A stretch of 64,000 bases of DNA from GCA-2733415 sp049609325 (GTDB lineage: Bacteria; Bacteroidota; Bacteroidia; Flavobacteriales; Flavobacteriaceae): contig JBMYYK010000003.1 of the NCBI GenBank assembly GCA_049609325.1, positions 35,412 through 99,411 on the forward strand, given 5' to 3'. This document shows positions 34,589 to 43,227 of this stretch, piece after piece. Made by a program: the position numbers and the translations under genes. How positions within the stretch are numbered: the first letter of the stretch is position 1; each line of letters begins with the position of its first letter. A model generated the notes under the pieces. It was given only the letters and a program-made list of their open reading frames with translations. It was not told the DNA's origin and did not search any database.

Positions 34589-36955
34589 TTAGAGTTCTGC
34601 AAAAATTTGTTTAAGTTTTATAACGTCAAAAGGTTTTTGCATAACACAATCTATTTCATGTTGTGTTTTGGTAGCGTCATCAATTTCCCATCCTGTAACA
34701 GCTATAATTTTTATGGTGTCACCATAGCGTGCTCTTATTTCTTTTGCTAATTCCCATCCATTCATTTCTGGCATACCTATATCTGTAAATACAACATCAC
34801 AATTGTTTTCACTCAAATATGTTAATGCGTCTTTACCACTATTAACACTAGAACAGTTATGCTCAATTTCTTCTACCAAAATTTCAGCAAATTCAGTAAT
34901 TAAGAAATCATCATCTACCCAAAGTACATTATATGAGTTATGTGTATTGGTTGTTTCTATACGTTTATGTTCAATAGTTTCAGAGGTTTGACTTATTGGA
35001 AATACAATTTCAAAAGTGGTTCCTTTATTAATTTCAGAGTCTTTTACTCTAATAGATCCTTCATGTTTTTTAATGATATTATGCACACCACTCATTCCTA
35101 AACCTCTTCCTAATTTGAATCCTTTAGTTGTAAAAAAAGGCTCAAATATTTTTAATTTGGTATCATCGTTCATACCCACACCAGTATCAGAAAACTGAAC
35201 AACAATTTGTTCATTTTTAACATGTGTTTTGATGGTTATATTCCCTCCTTTTGGCATGGCTTCTACACTATTTTTTATCAAATTATAAATAGCAGATTTT
35301 AGTTCGCCTGAATTACAATTAATTTTAGGTGTTTCAGTAAATTCGGTTATAATAATAATATTTAATCCATCTTTTTCTACATTATCTTTCCATAATGGCC
35401 TAGATTGGTTTATAACCTCTTCAATTAAAGTATTAATATCTACTGGTTTTTGGTGTTCATTATTAGTGTCTTTAGCACTAAATTTTTGTAAAGCACTTAC
35501 TCTATCAGCAACATCATTAATAATACCTTCAATACTGTTTAATCGTTCTAAAGTTGTCTCAGATAAATTCTCTTGAATTTTTATGATATCTAAATTCCCC
35601 ATCATTTGTTGCAATGAGTTATTAAAATCATGTGCAATAGAGGATGACATTTCTCCAATTGCTTTAAGACGCTGATCTTTAATTTGAGCTTCTTCAAATG
35701 CTTTTTGAGAGGTAATGTCTTGAGTAGATCCTGTTAAACAGACTACTTCTCCATTAGCATCTACTTCTGGTTGACAAATTACACGAATATATTTTTGTCC
35801 TTCATTAGGTATATTAATTCTATACTCAACATTATAAGGTATGCCTTTAAATCCTTGGTCAAGCGCTTTGTAAAATAGGTTTAAATCGGCTTCATGTACT
35901 CTACTAATAATAGTATCATTATCTGGTATACCAAGTTTCGAATCAAAACCCCATATACGAAAAATTTCTTCAGACCATTCAATTTTTTGACTAGAAATAT
36001 AGTACAGCCAACTACCTACTTTTGCTAAGGTTTGTGCTTCACTTAATTTATTTTCTGTGGTTTTAATATTTGTAATGTCTTGAGTAACGCCAAAAACCTT
36101 CCCATTACTTGTTTGTAAAGCAAGTATTTTTAAGTATCTAATTTCATTTTTAGGCGTAATAATTCTATATTCAAAAGGTTCAACTGGTAATCCTTTAGTC
36201 AACTGATGTTTTGCTTGTTCCAATTTAAATTTATCAGCATCAAATGTAGTTTTTGTAATATTACTACTTGTAGGTTTAAATTGCCCTTTTTCCACTCCAT
36301 ACATTCTATACATTTCATCAGAACAAATAGCAGTATCTGAATTTATATTCCATTCCCAACTTCCTATTTTACCAAGTTTTTGTGCTTGCTTTAATTCAAA
36401 TAATGATTTCTTTTTTTCAATATCTAAAACTTTTATTTTTTTGATATCTTGTATGCAAATTGGTACCGATTGTTGTTCTAATACAGTTTGAGGAATATGC
36501 ACTGAAAATAATGCGGGGAATTCTTCACCTTTAAGGGTTTTATAATTCACTTCAGAGGTGAATGAAGTTTCATTATTCCAAATAGCTTCAATAAAATGTA
36601 TAAAAACTGTATTTGCCCCTTTACCAAAGGTGTTATTTAGGTTTTTTAAAAACTCTTGATTATTCTCTGCCTTAAAGAGTTTTAAAGTAGCTTTGTTAAC
36701 TCTATTAATTTTTAGTGTTTTAAGTAAAGAAACTACTACTTCAGGGTTTTGCTCTAAATAGATTTTAATATCAGGAATATTGAGTTTTTTAAGCTCATCT
36801 AACTGTTTAAACACTAAGGTAAAATCTTCATTCCAAATAGAAACAGTAGCATTATCAAATAGCCTTTTATAATCTTCTTGCTCTTCTTGTTTTGAAAAAC
36901 TAGCAGATACTGACTTAAATAACGCATTGAATTTAGGTGTTAAATTTAATTTCAT
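34589..36955 (-). CDS. hybrid histidine kinase: three PAS domains, kinase core, receiver
   Basis: 788 residues, no membrane segment, so a cytoplasmic sensor. PAS-like domains at about 25-180, 190-300 and 305-425 (recurring KxGSWEW...YRMYG and VGSWLYY...FRIWGF, TQDIT linkers). The phosphoacceptor His lies in SSSIAHDFNNSLQQMMGNLD (about 440). ATPase N, G1 and G2 boxes are NLIKNSVEAMPKGG, FSDTGVGM and GRGLGMSGVHNI. The C-terminal receiver (about 672-788) has the acidic pair in WVDDD, phosphoacceptor Asp in VVFTDIGMPEMNGW and the conserved Lys in MQKPFD. No DNA-binding partner is encoded nearby, so the output is unknown. It appears monocistronic. Confidence 0.94.
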   Translation of the reverse strand: MKLNLTPKFNALFKSVSASFSKQEEQEDYKRLFDNATVSIWNEDFTLVFKQLDELKKLNIPDIKIYLEQNPEVVVSLLKTLKINRVNKATLKLFKAENNQEFLKNLNNTFGKGANTVFIHFIEAIWNNETSFTSEVNYKTLKGEEFPALFSVHIPQTVLEQQSVPICIQDIKKIKVLDIEKKKSLFELKQAQKLGKIGSWEWNINSDTAICSDEMYRMYGVEKGQFKPTSSNITKTTFDADKFKLEQAKHQLTKGLPVEPFEYRIITPKNEIRYLKILALQTSNGKVFGVTQDITNIKTTENKLSEAQTLAKVGSWLYYISSQKIEWSEEIFRIWGFDSKLGIPDNDTIISRVHEADLNLFYKALDQGFKGIPYNVEYRINIPNEGQKYIRVICQPEVDANGEVVCLTGSTQDITSQKAFEEAQIKDQRLKAIGEMSSSIAHDFNNSLQQMMGNLDIIKIQENLSETTLERLNSIEGIINDVADRVSALQKFSAKDTNNEHQKPVDINTLIEEVINQSRPLWKDNVEKDGLNIIIITEFTETPKINCNSGELKSAIYNLIKNSVEAMPKGGNITIKTHVKNEQIVVQFSDTGVGMNDDTKLKIFEPFFTTKGFKLGRGLGMSGVHNIIKKHEGSIRVKDSEINKGTTFEIVFPISQTSETIEHKRIETTNTHNSYNVLWVDDDFLITEFAEILVEEIEHNCSSVNSGKDALTYLSENNCDVVFTDIGMPEMNGWELAKEIRARYGDTIKIIAVTGWEIDDATKTQHEIDCVMQKPFDVIKLKQIFAEL

Positions 36956-37071
36956 ACAGTAGTTGTAATTGACGCTTAAATGAAGGAATTTTAAACGTTA
37001 ATTTACAACAAAATAATCAGTATAAATTATTGTAGGAAGTACTTTTTTATAAAAATAGTTCAATAGTGTTG

Positions 37072-37620
37072 TTAATTTTTATGTTTCCCCATCAGCTTAC
37101 CACAACTCATACTATGTGTATTAATTGCATAGGTAAGCTTGTTATGATGTAATTGATATCCAGCTCTTATTGTACCTTTAATTGCTTTTGTAGAAATAAC
37201 AAGTGTATAAAATACATGCGACTCATTAGAAGCTAAAGTCATTTCTAATTCAGAAGACTTATCAATATGTGTATGTAAAAAAGACTTGACATCTAATCCG
37301 TAATTATACAAATCATCTTTTTTACGGTTCATATCAATTTTTGGAAGGTATACTCTAAACAAGTTATCTGGATTATTTGGTATAGTAAACGGTTTATTAT
37401 TAAAACTAATAGATAAGTTTACCTCATCATCAGACGTATTCGTAATTTGAGTCCAAAATACTGCATACACATAAGTGTTCCCGTCGGTATGAGTGTAATT
37501 TAATCCCCCTTTTGGATAACTGTTTTGTATTAAAATTTCGTCATAGGTATATTCTGTATGAAAATGTTGTCCGTAAACTACACTAGACATTAATGATACA
37601 ATGACAATTATATATTTCAT
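37072..37620 (-). CDS. hypothetical secreted protein
   Basis: 182 residues with a Sec signal (about 1-17, SSVVYGQ). The mature part is beta-rich (TYVYAVFWTQITNTSDDEVNLS, SHVFYTLVISTKAIKGTIRAGYQL) with His-containing segments HFHTEYTY and HTHIDKSSE. No named domain was recognised. The start overlaps the stop of the VOC gene by one base (TAATG), so the two are translated together. Confidence 0.65.
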   Translation of the reverse strand: MKYIIVIVSLMSSVVYGQHFHTEYTYDEILIQNSYPKGGLNYTHTDGNTYVYAVFWTQITNTSDDEVNLSISFNNKPFTIPNNPDNLFRVYLPKIDMNRKKDDLYNYGLDVKSFLHTHIDKSSELEMTLASNESHVFYTLVISTKAIKGTIRAGYQLHHNKLTYAINTHSMSCGKLMGKHKN

Positions 37621-38048
37621 TAGTTAGAATTCAAATTGAATTGCCAAGACACGCCATATTTATCTTCACACCATCCGAATTTTTCCCCAAACCCATAATC
37701 GCCCGACTCGTAATTATCTAGAGGAATCATTATTTGCCCTTGAGAAGATAATTTTTCAAAAAAGATGTCAATTTCTGTTTCAGAACTACAATCAATAAAT
37801 AAAGATATACCAGGTGAAAATGACCACGTATGTTTATAGGTGTTTTCTGAAATTCTATATTCAGTACCGTTTAATGAAAACACCGCATATTTGATAAGTT
37901 CAGGATGACCACCAGGTTCACCGTCTTTAAAATACGTGATGTGTTTAATTGCTGAATTAGGAAATACCGAAACGTAAAAATCTATGGCTTCTTTAGCTTT
38001 ACCACAATTATCTCCTACAAATGTTAAAAATGGTGTTGTTTGCATCAT
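37620..38048 (-). CDS. VOC-superfamily protein, PhnB-like
   Basis: 142 residues of the 3-demethylubiquinone methyltransferase-like (PhnB) group of the vicinal oxygen chelate fold: TPFLTFVGDNCGKAKEAIDFY, PGGHPELIKYAVFSLNGTEY, and the closing FGEKFGWCEDKYGVSWQF. Members often lack a demonstrated activity. Two adjacent ATG codons exist (38048 and 38045); either may start. The tRNA-Cys gene lies upstream on the same strand, separated by a terminator. Confidence 0.88.
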   Translation of the reverse strand: MMQTTPFLTFVGDNCGKAKEAIDFYVSVFPNSAIKHITYFKDGEPGGHPELIKYAVFSLNGTEYRISENTYKHTWSFSPGISLFIDCSSETEIDIFFEKLSSQGQIMIPLDNYESGDYGFGEKFGWCEDKYGVSWQFNLNSN

Positions 38049-38114
38049 TTAAAATTTAATTTTCAATGGAAAAATTATATAAAGTATAATATATATATAA
38101 TAGCTATAAAATAC

Positions 38115-38146
38115 AAACACCTCATCAAGAGTATGATGAGGTGTTT
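38115..38146 (-). terminator. terminator after tRNA-Cys
   Basis: AAACACCTCATCA (38115-38127) with TGATGAGGTGTTT (38134-38146), perfect 13-bp stem, 6-base loop. It lies directly 3' of the tRNA gene on the minus strand. Confidence 0.85.
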
Positions 38147-38149
38147 TTG

Positions 38150-38220
38150 AGGTGTCGAGCGGATTCGAACCGCTGTAGATGGTGTTGCAGACCACTGCCT
38201 AGCCACTCGGCCACGACACC
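38150..38220 (-). tRNA. tRNA-Cys (anticodon GCA)
   Basis: A 71-base cloverleaf on the minus strand. Acceptor GGTGTCG/CGACACC, D arm GCC/GGC, anticodon arm GTGGT-CTGCAAC-ACCAT with anticodon GCA, four-base variable region, T arm AGCGG-TTCGAAT-CCGCT. The discriminator is T (U73), the hallmark of tRNA-Cys. CCA is not encoded, so it must be added by the nucleotidyltransferase. A consensus promoter lies 12 bases upstream. Confidence 0.97.
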
Positions 38221-38232
38221 CTAATGTGATAA

Positions 38233-38262
38233 CAAATGTAATAAGATATTTTTAATTAGCAA
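38233..38262 (-). promoter_or_regulatory. consensus promoter of tRNA-Cys
   Basis: Minus strand: TTG (38262-38260), 19 bases, TACATTTG (38240-38233), an exact match to the consensus with ideal spacing. The TTG lies next to the folB stop codon. Confidence 0.8.
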
Positions 38263-38615
38263 CGCTCTTTACTTAAAACTATGGTAACTTTCTCAACATT
38301 TCCTCCTATTGGCGGATTCAGTTTTGAAACCGCTACTTCGGCATAATTAACTAAAGCACTCTGTTTAAATATACTATCTAAAATGCGTTGGGCAACATGC
38401 TCTAATAATTGTGAACGAATAGCCATTTCATCGGCTACAATTTTGTTTAATAACACATAATCTACAGTGTCTTTTAAATTATCTGACAATGATGATGTTG
38501 CTAAATTGGCATGTACTTTAACATCAACACTATATTCACTACCAATTCGTGCTTCTTCATCTAAACAGCCATGAAAAGCATAAAGTTTAATATTTTCAAC
38601 TTTTATAATTCCCAT
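38256..38615 (-). CDS. folB: dihydroneopterin aldolase
   Basis: Folate pathway enzyme that cleaves 7,8-dihydroneopterin to 6-hydroxymethyl-dihydropterin and glycolaldehyde. 119 residues, normal length. Start IIKVENIKLYAFHGCLDEE holds the conserved Tyr-x-x-His/Gly core. The active-site Glu and Tyr regions follow (GSEYSVDVKVH, DTVDYVLLNKIV, LLEHVAQRIL) and the catalytic Lys is in AVSKLNPPIGG. Two bases separate it from pgk, so it is the second gene of a pgk-folB unit. Confidence 0.93.
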   Translation of the reverse strand: MGIIKVENIKLYAFHGCLDEEARIGSEYSVDVKVHANLATSSLSDNLKDTVDYVLLNKIVADEMAIRSQLLEHVAQRILDSIFKQSALVNYAEVAVSKLNPPIGGNVEKVTIVLSKERC

Positions 38616-38617
38616 CG

Positions 38618-39808
38618 TTATGCGTTTAATATAGCAGCAATACCTGGTAACGTTTTACCTTCTAAGCTTTCTAACATGGCTCCACCACCAGTACTTACAT
38701 AACTCACTTTATCACTTAATCCAAATTGCTTAGCAGCAGCAACAGAATCACCACCACCAACTAATGAAAACGCCCCTTGTTCTGTAGCAGAAACTATAGC
38801 TTCTCCAAGTGCTATGGTTCCTTTTGAAAAACTGTCTAATTCAAATACCCCTAAAGGCCCATTCCATAGTATGGTTTTAGAATTGGCTAATACTTCAGCA
38901 AATTTTGCAGTAGTTTTTGGTCCTACATCTAATCCCATCCAACCATCAGGTATTTGTGTAGTATCTACCAATTGTGTGTTGGCATCATTTGAAAATGCAT
39001 CAGCAACCAAAGCATCTACTGGTAAATGAATATGTACGCCTTTAGCTTTAGCTTTGTCTAAAATAGATGTTGCTAAGTCTAAATACTCATCTTCAACTAA
39101 TGAATTCCCTATTTGTCCGCCTAAAGCTTTTATAAAAGTAAACGTCATTCCTCCACCAATAATCACATGGTCAACTTTATCTAATATGTTTTCTATAATA
39201 GTAATTTTAGAGGATACCTTAGCACCTCCTAAAATTGCTGTTACTGGTTTTTCACCAGAAGTCATCACCTTATCAATACTTTCTATTTCTTTAGCTAATA
39301 AACTTCCAAAGCATTTATTATCACCAAAATAGTTGGCTACAATACTTGTTGAAGCGTGTGCTCTATGTGCAGTACCAAAGGCATCATTCACATAGATGTC
39401 TCCTAATTTTGAAAGTTGCTCAGCAAATGCTGTATCTCCTTGTTTTTCTTCGTCATGAAAACGTAAATTTTCTAATAATAAAATTTTACCATCTTCTAAA
39501 TTAGCTACTGCCTCTTCAGCTTCTGCGCCAATACAATTAGAAACAAACTGCACTTCTACCCCAATAACATCACGAATAGTTGTTACAATATGCTCTAATG
39601 AAAATTCTTGTTGAACTCCTTTTGGTCGCCCTAAATGCGACATTAACACACAGCTTCCACCGTCTTCTAAAACTTTAATAATAGTTGGTTTAGCCGCTTG
39701 AATACGTGTAGCATCTGTTACTTGAAAGTCGTCATTTAATGGCACGTTAAAATCAACGCGTATTAAGGCTTTTTTATGGTTAAAATTAAAATCGTTAATA
39801 GTTTTCAT
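38618..39808 (-). CDS. pgk: phosphoglycerate kinase
   Basis: Glycolytic enzyme that transfers the phosphate of 1,3-bisphosphoglycerate to ADP. 396 residues. N-terminal substrate domain: ALIRVDFNVPLND, LMSHLGRPKG, LLLENLRFHDEEK, YVNDAFGTAHRAHAST. C-terminal nucleotide domain: VTAILGGAKVSSKI, HVIIGGGMTFTF, GPLGVFE and the Gly-rich LVGGGDSVAA. All key motifs are intact. On the minus strand it is followed by folB. Confidence 0.97.
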   Translation of the reverse strand: MKTINDFNFNHKKALIRVDFNVPLNDDFQVTDATRIQAAKPTIIKVLEDGGSCVLMSHLGRPKGVQQEFSLEHIVTTIRDVIGVEVQFVSNCIGAEAEEAVANLEDGKILLLENLRFHDEEKQGDTAFAEQLSKLGDIYVNDAFGTAHRAHASTSIVANYFGDNKCFGSLLAKEIESIDKVMTSGEKPVTAILGGAKVSSKITIIENILDKVDHVIIGGGMTFTFIKALGGQIGNSLVEDEYLDLATSILDKAKAKGVHIHLPVDALVADAFSNDANTQLVDTTQIPDGWMGLDVGPKTTAKFAEVLANSKTILWNGPLGVFELDSFSKGTIALGEAIVSATEQGAFSLVGGGDSVAAAKQFGLSDKVSYVSTGGGAMLESLEGKTLPGIAAILNA

Positions 39809-39829
39809 GTGTCTGTGTTAAAGTTTGTG

Positions 39830-39837
39830 CAAAGATA
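39830..39837 (-). promoter_or_regulatory. -7 box of pgk
   Basis: Minus strand TATCTTTG, exact TAnnTTTG, 21 bases before the pgk ATG (39808). No well-spaced TTG. Confidence 0.5.
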
Positions 39838-39881
39838 GAGTTTTAAATGAATGATTGAAAGCTCGTTTTAAGTTTCAATAA

Positions 39882-39918
39882 TTGATGTTGCCCATGAATA
39901 TTCTCTTATATTTGTGTG
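39882..39918 (+). promoter_or_regulatory. promoter abutting the delta'-like gene start
   Basis: TTG (39882-39884), 22 bases, TATATTTG (39907-39914), exact box, then exactly four bases to the ATG at 39919. The best example in the window of a promoter predicting a leaderless mRNA. Confidence 0.6.
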
Positions 39919-41046
39919 ATGGATTTTAGTAAAATTATAGGGCAATCACATTTAATTACTCACTTAAAAACAAGTGCGGATAATGGTCGTATTCCTCATG
40001 CACAATTGTTTGTAGGGCCAGAAGGTTGTGGGACTTTAGCTACTGCTGTGGCTTATGCACGCTATATTTTATGTGGTGACAATAACCAAGCTTGTCATTT
40101 AAAATTAGATGGCTTATCGCATCCAGATTTACATTTTGCTTTTCCTGTAGCTACTAATGACAAAGTTAAACGCCATCCTGTGAGTAATTTGTTTTTAGAC
40201 GATTGGCGTAGTTTTGTGAAAGAACAGCCGTATGGTAATTTATTTGATTGGTATAAATTATTAGGTGTTGAAAATAAACAAGGACAAATAGGTGTTGATG
40301 AAGCTTTAGATATAGTTAAAAAATTGGCGCTAAAATCTTATGAAGGTGGGTATAAAATTATGATTATTTGGATGGCAGAAAAGATGAATAATGCTGCTGC
40401 AAATAAACTGTTAAAACTGATTGAAGAACCGCCAGAACAAACAGTATTTCTGTTAGTTACTGAAAATGAAGATCAAATAATTAATACCATCCGTTCACGA
40501 TGTCAAGTATTGCATTTTCCGGCATTAGCTGAACAAGATATTGTTTCAGAATTGACATCGAGCTTTGATATGCCTCAGGCAGAAGCGGTTAAAATTGCCC
40601 ATCAAGCCGATGGTAATTACAATAAAGCTGTAGATATTTACAATCAAGACTCTGAAGATATTCAGTTTGAAGAATGGTTCATCACTTGGGTGCGTGCGGC
40701 TTTTAGAGCCAAAGGCAATAAAACGGCAATTAATGATTTGTTAGCGTGGAGTGATACAATATCTAAAACCGGACGTGAAACGCAAAAGCAATTTTTGCAC
40801 TATTGTTTAAACTTTTTTCGTCAAGCCTTATTATACAATTATACTGCAACTAATTTGGTGTATATAGAGCCTCAAACACAAAACTTCTCATTAGCAAAAT
40901 TTGCCCCTTTTGTACATGGCAATAATATTTTAGCTATAAATGATGAATTAAACGATGCCATTTATCATATTGAACGTAATGGTAACGCAAAAATAATCCT
41001 AACAGATTTATCAATTAAATTAACGAGATTACTACATAAAAAATAG
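39919..41046 (+). CDS. holB: DNA polymerase III delta' subunit-like AAA+ protein
   Basis: Clamp-loader subunit homologue. 375 residues from the ATG at 39919; a GTG one codon upstream is possible. Start DFSKIIGQSHLITHLKTSADNGRIPHAQLFVGP is the DnaX/HolB-type entry. The P-loop reads GPEGCGTL, with Lys replaced, as is usual for the non-ATPase delta' subunit. The zinc module is reduced to two cysteines (LCGDNNQACHL). The sensor 1 to SRC block is NAAANKLLKLIEEPPEQTVFLLVT and INTIRSRCQVLHF. The C-terminal oligomerisation domain (about 240-375) is divergent. Confidence 0.88.
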   Translation: MDFSKIIGQSHLITHLKTSADNGRIPHAQLFVGPEGCGTLATAVAYARYILCGDNNQACHLKLDGLSHPDLHFAFPVATNDKVKRHPVSNLFLDDWRSFVKEQPYGNLFDWYKLLGVENKQGQIGVDEALDIVKKLALKSYEGGYKIMIIWMAEKMNNAAANKLLKLIEEPPEQTVFLLVTENEDQIINTIRSRCQVLHFPALAEQDIVSELTSSFDMPQAEAVKIAHQADGNYNKAVDIYNQDSEDIQFEEWFITWVRAAFRAKGNKTAINDLLAWSDTISKTGRETQKQFLHYCLNFFRQALLYNYTATNLVYIEPQTQNFSLAKFAPFVHGNNILAINDELNDAIYHIERNGNAKIILTDLSIKLTRLLHKK

Positions 41047-41182
41047 AGGAATACTGATTACCTCCAGAATGTAACTCTTTTTACTTTTAATAGATGTTTT
41101 TTGGTTAATCATCTAAAAATCAATACAAAACAGTACTAGTTGTATCTAAATGTTTAAATTCAGAAGAATTAAAGCAAATGAT

Positions 41183-41863
41183 ATGAAAAAATTAGTAGCA
41201 GAATTTATAGGAACATTTTGGTTGGTATTAGGCGGATGCGGTAGTGCTGTTCTAGCAGCAGGATTTCCTGATGTGGGTATAGGATTTATAGGCGTGGCTT
41301 TCGCATTTGGTTTAACAGTATTAACTATGGCTTATGCTGTAGGACATATTTCAGGAGGACACTTTAATCCAGCTGTAACCTTAGGGTTATGGATAGGCGG
41401 TCGTATAGAAACTAAAGAAATATTGCCTTATATTGTTTTTCAGGTTTTAGGCGGAATTTTAGGGGCGAGTGTACTGTATATTATAGTTACTGGTAATGGT
41501 AGTGATATAGGTAACTTTGCCGCTAATGGATATGGGGCATTATCTCCTGGAGGGTATGATTTAACCGCTGCTTTTCTAACCGAATTGGTAATGACATTTA
41601 TGTTCTTAATCATTATTTTAGGGGCTACACATAAAAATGCAAATACAAAGTTTGCTGGTATAGCCATTGGGTTAGGATTAACATTAATACACTTAGTTAG
41701 TATACCTGTAACGAATACATCAGTAAACCCAGCAAGAAGTACTAGTCAAGCGTTATTTGTTGGTGGTGAAGCTTTAGGGCAATTGTGGTTGTTTTGGATA
41801 GCCCCAATTGTAGGAGCCATTTTAGCAGGGCTGGTCTATAAGTTTATCGTAGAGCAAGATTAA
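41183..41863 (+). CDS. aqpZ: aquaporin, AqpZ-like
   Basis: Water channel of the inner membrane. From the ATG at 41183 it has 226 residues, starting KKLVAEFIGTFWLVLGGCGSA, the standard first helix. Both pore loops are present: SGGHFNPAVTLG (NPA 1) and SVNPARSTSQA (NPA 2). Aromatic/Arg-filter residues (His in ATLIHLVSIP-type helix 5, Arg after NPA 2) fit a water-specific rather than glycerol-type channel. The ATG at 41150 would add 11 residues not found in the family. It is followed by a bidirectional terminator. Confidence 0.95.
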   Translation: MKKLVAEFIGTFWLVLGGCGSAVLAAGFPDVGIGFIGVAFAFGLTVLTMAYAVGHISGGHFNPAVTLGLWIGGRIETKEILPYIVFQVLGGILGASVLYIIVTGNGSDIGNFAANGYGALSPGGYDLTAAFLTELVMTFMFLIIILGATHKNANTKFAGIAIGLGLTLIHLVSIPVTNTSVNPARSTSQALFVGGEALGQLWLFWIAPIVGAILAGLVYKFIVEQD

Positions 41864-41874
41864 ATGAATTGTAT

Positions 41875-41905
41875 AAAAAAAGCCCACAACAAGTGGGCTT
41901 TTTTT
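41875..41905. terminator. bidirectional terminator between aqpZ and the OmpH-like gene
   Basis: AAAAAAAGCCCAC (41875-41887) and GTGGGCTTTTTTT (41893-41905), perfect 13-bp arms, AACAA loop. Confidence 0.92.
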
Positions 41906-41922
41906 ATATGTGTCATCAACAT

Positions 41923-42441
41923 TTATTTTGATTGAGTATAGGCCTTGTTAAGCTCTTCTAAAATTGTTTGTGTAATATCATTTTTATCAGAACCATATAA
42001 TACACTACCTACTTTATTTTTTCCGAAAATATAAGTGTAACCATTAGCATTTCCGTAAGCAGCTATACTTTCATCTATTTTCTTTAAAAGTGCATCTATT
42101 TCTGTTTGGCTTTCTTGAGCCATTATTTGTTCTTCTTGCTGAAGTTGTTGCTGAAGTAACTGTCTTTTTTGCATGTAAGGTCCATACAGCTTTTGTTGTT
42201 GCGCTTCGCTCATGTTAGCACCTTTTGCTTGTAAAGCCATACCTTCTTCTTGTAATGCTTTACCAATACTATCTTTTTTACTAGTTAATGCCTCTACTTT
42301 AACTTTGTACTTATCTTCAATGTCTTTACGTTCTTGATACTCTTCAATTAATTTTTCATTATCTACAAATGCAGTTTTTTCTTGCTGACAAGAAATTAAT
42401 GATACTGCAACAACAGCAATAAGGCTTATTTTTTTCAACAT
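41923..42441 (-). CDS. OmpH/Skp-family periplasmic chaperone-like lipoprotein
   Basis: 172 residues. The signal ends in a lipobox-like SLISCQQE, so unlike classical Skp it is probably a lipoprotein. FVDNEKLIEEYQERKD is the start of the OmpH fold. A long amphipathic coiled coil (about 40-125, Gln/Glu/Lys-rich) follows, then the conserved tail GYTYIFGKNKVGSVLYGSD and ITQTILEELN. The family shields unfolded outer-membrane proteins in the periplasm. Convergent with aqpZ; no clear promoter box was seen. Confidence 0.88.
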   Translation of the reverse strand: MLKKISLIAVVAVSLISCQQEKTAFVDNEKLIEEYQERKDIEDKYKVKVEALTSKKDSIGKALQEEGMALQAKGANMSEAQQQKLYGPYMQKRQLLQQQLQQEEQIMAQESQTEIDALLKKIDESIAAYGNANGYTYIFGKNKVGSVLYGSDKNDITQTILEELNKAYTQSK

Positions 42442-42516
42442 AATTTTCAGTATAAATTTTAAGTACTGCGAATGTAAAAAATTAATACTAATTATAACAT
42501 CTGATAATTATCATAG

Positions 42517-42548
42517 TTGTAAATTTAAAGAATACATACTTTTAAATC
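42517..42548 (+). promoter_or_regulatory. promoter abutting the deoC start
   Basis: TTG (42517-42519), 17 bases, TACTTTTA (42537-42544; one mismatch), then exactly four bases to the ATG at 42549. Confidence 0.5.
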
Positions 42549-43211
42549 ATGAAATTAAACAGATATATAGACCACACCCTTCTAAAACCCACAGCCACAA
42601 CAACAGATATTATTACACTTTGTAATGAGGCGAAAGAGCATCATTTTTTTTCTGTTTGTGTAAACAGTTGTCACGTTAAATTAGCAGCTGAACAACTGAA
42701 AGGCACCTCTATAAACGTTTGTGTTGTAGTAGGATTTCCGTTAGGAGCAATGAGTACAACAGCTAAAGCATATGAAGCCAAACAGGCAGTAAACGATGGC
42801 GCAGATGAAATAGATATGGTGTTAAATATTGGTGCGTTAAAATCTGAAGATTTTACTACAGTAGCAGATGATATTAGTGCTGTTAAAGCTGAATTACCAA
42901 ATAAGATATTAAAAGTAATATTAGAAACGTGTTTTTTAACTGATGATGAAATACGTAGGGCGAGCAAACTAGCCTTAGAAGCAGGCGCAGATTTTATAAA
43001 AACCTCAACCGGATTTGGAACAGGAGGTGCAAAAATTGAGCATGTTACATTAATGAAATCGGTAGTAAATGATGCGGTAAAAATTAAAGCTTCAGGAGGA
43101 ATACGAGATGTTGAAACTGCAAGAGCCTATATAAATTTAGGTGTCAGTAGATTAGGAACATCGTCTGGTATTGCTATTGTAACCGGACAAGTGTCTGATG
43201 AAAACTATTAA
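42549..43211 (+). CDS. deoC: deoxyribose-phosphate aldolase
   Basis: Cleaves 2-deoxyribose 5-phosphate into glyceraldehyde 3-phosphate and acetaldehyde. 220 residues. RYIDHTLLKPTATTTDI is the N-terminal signature. The Schiff-base Lys lies in GADFIKTSTGFGTGGA, with the proton-relay Lys in VKIKASGGIRDVETA and the Asp in DEIDMVLNIG. It is followed after 16 bases by deoD, giving a deoxynucleoside-catabolism unit that continues to rpiB. Confidence 0.96.
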   Translation: MKLNRYIDHTLLKPTATTTDIITLCNEAKEHHFFSVCVNSCHVKLAAEQLKGTSINVCVVVGFPLGAMSTTAKAYEAKQAVNDGADEIDMVLNIGALKSEDFTTVADDISAVKAELPNKILKVILETCFLTDDEIRRASKLALEAGADFIKTSTGFGTGGAKIEHVTLMKSVVNDAVKIKASGGIRDVETARAYINLGVSRLGTSSGIAIVTGQVSDENY

Positions 43212-43227
43212 CTAATAAAAGACAATT

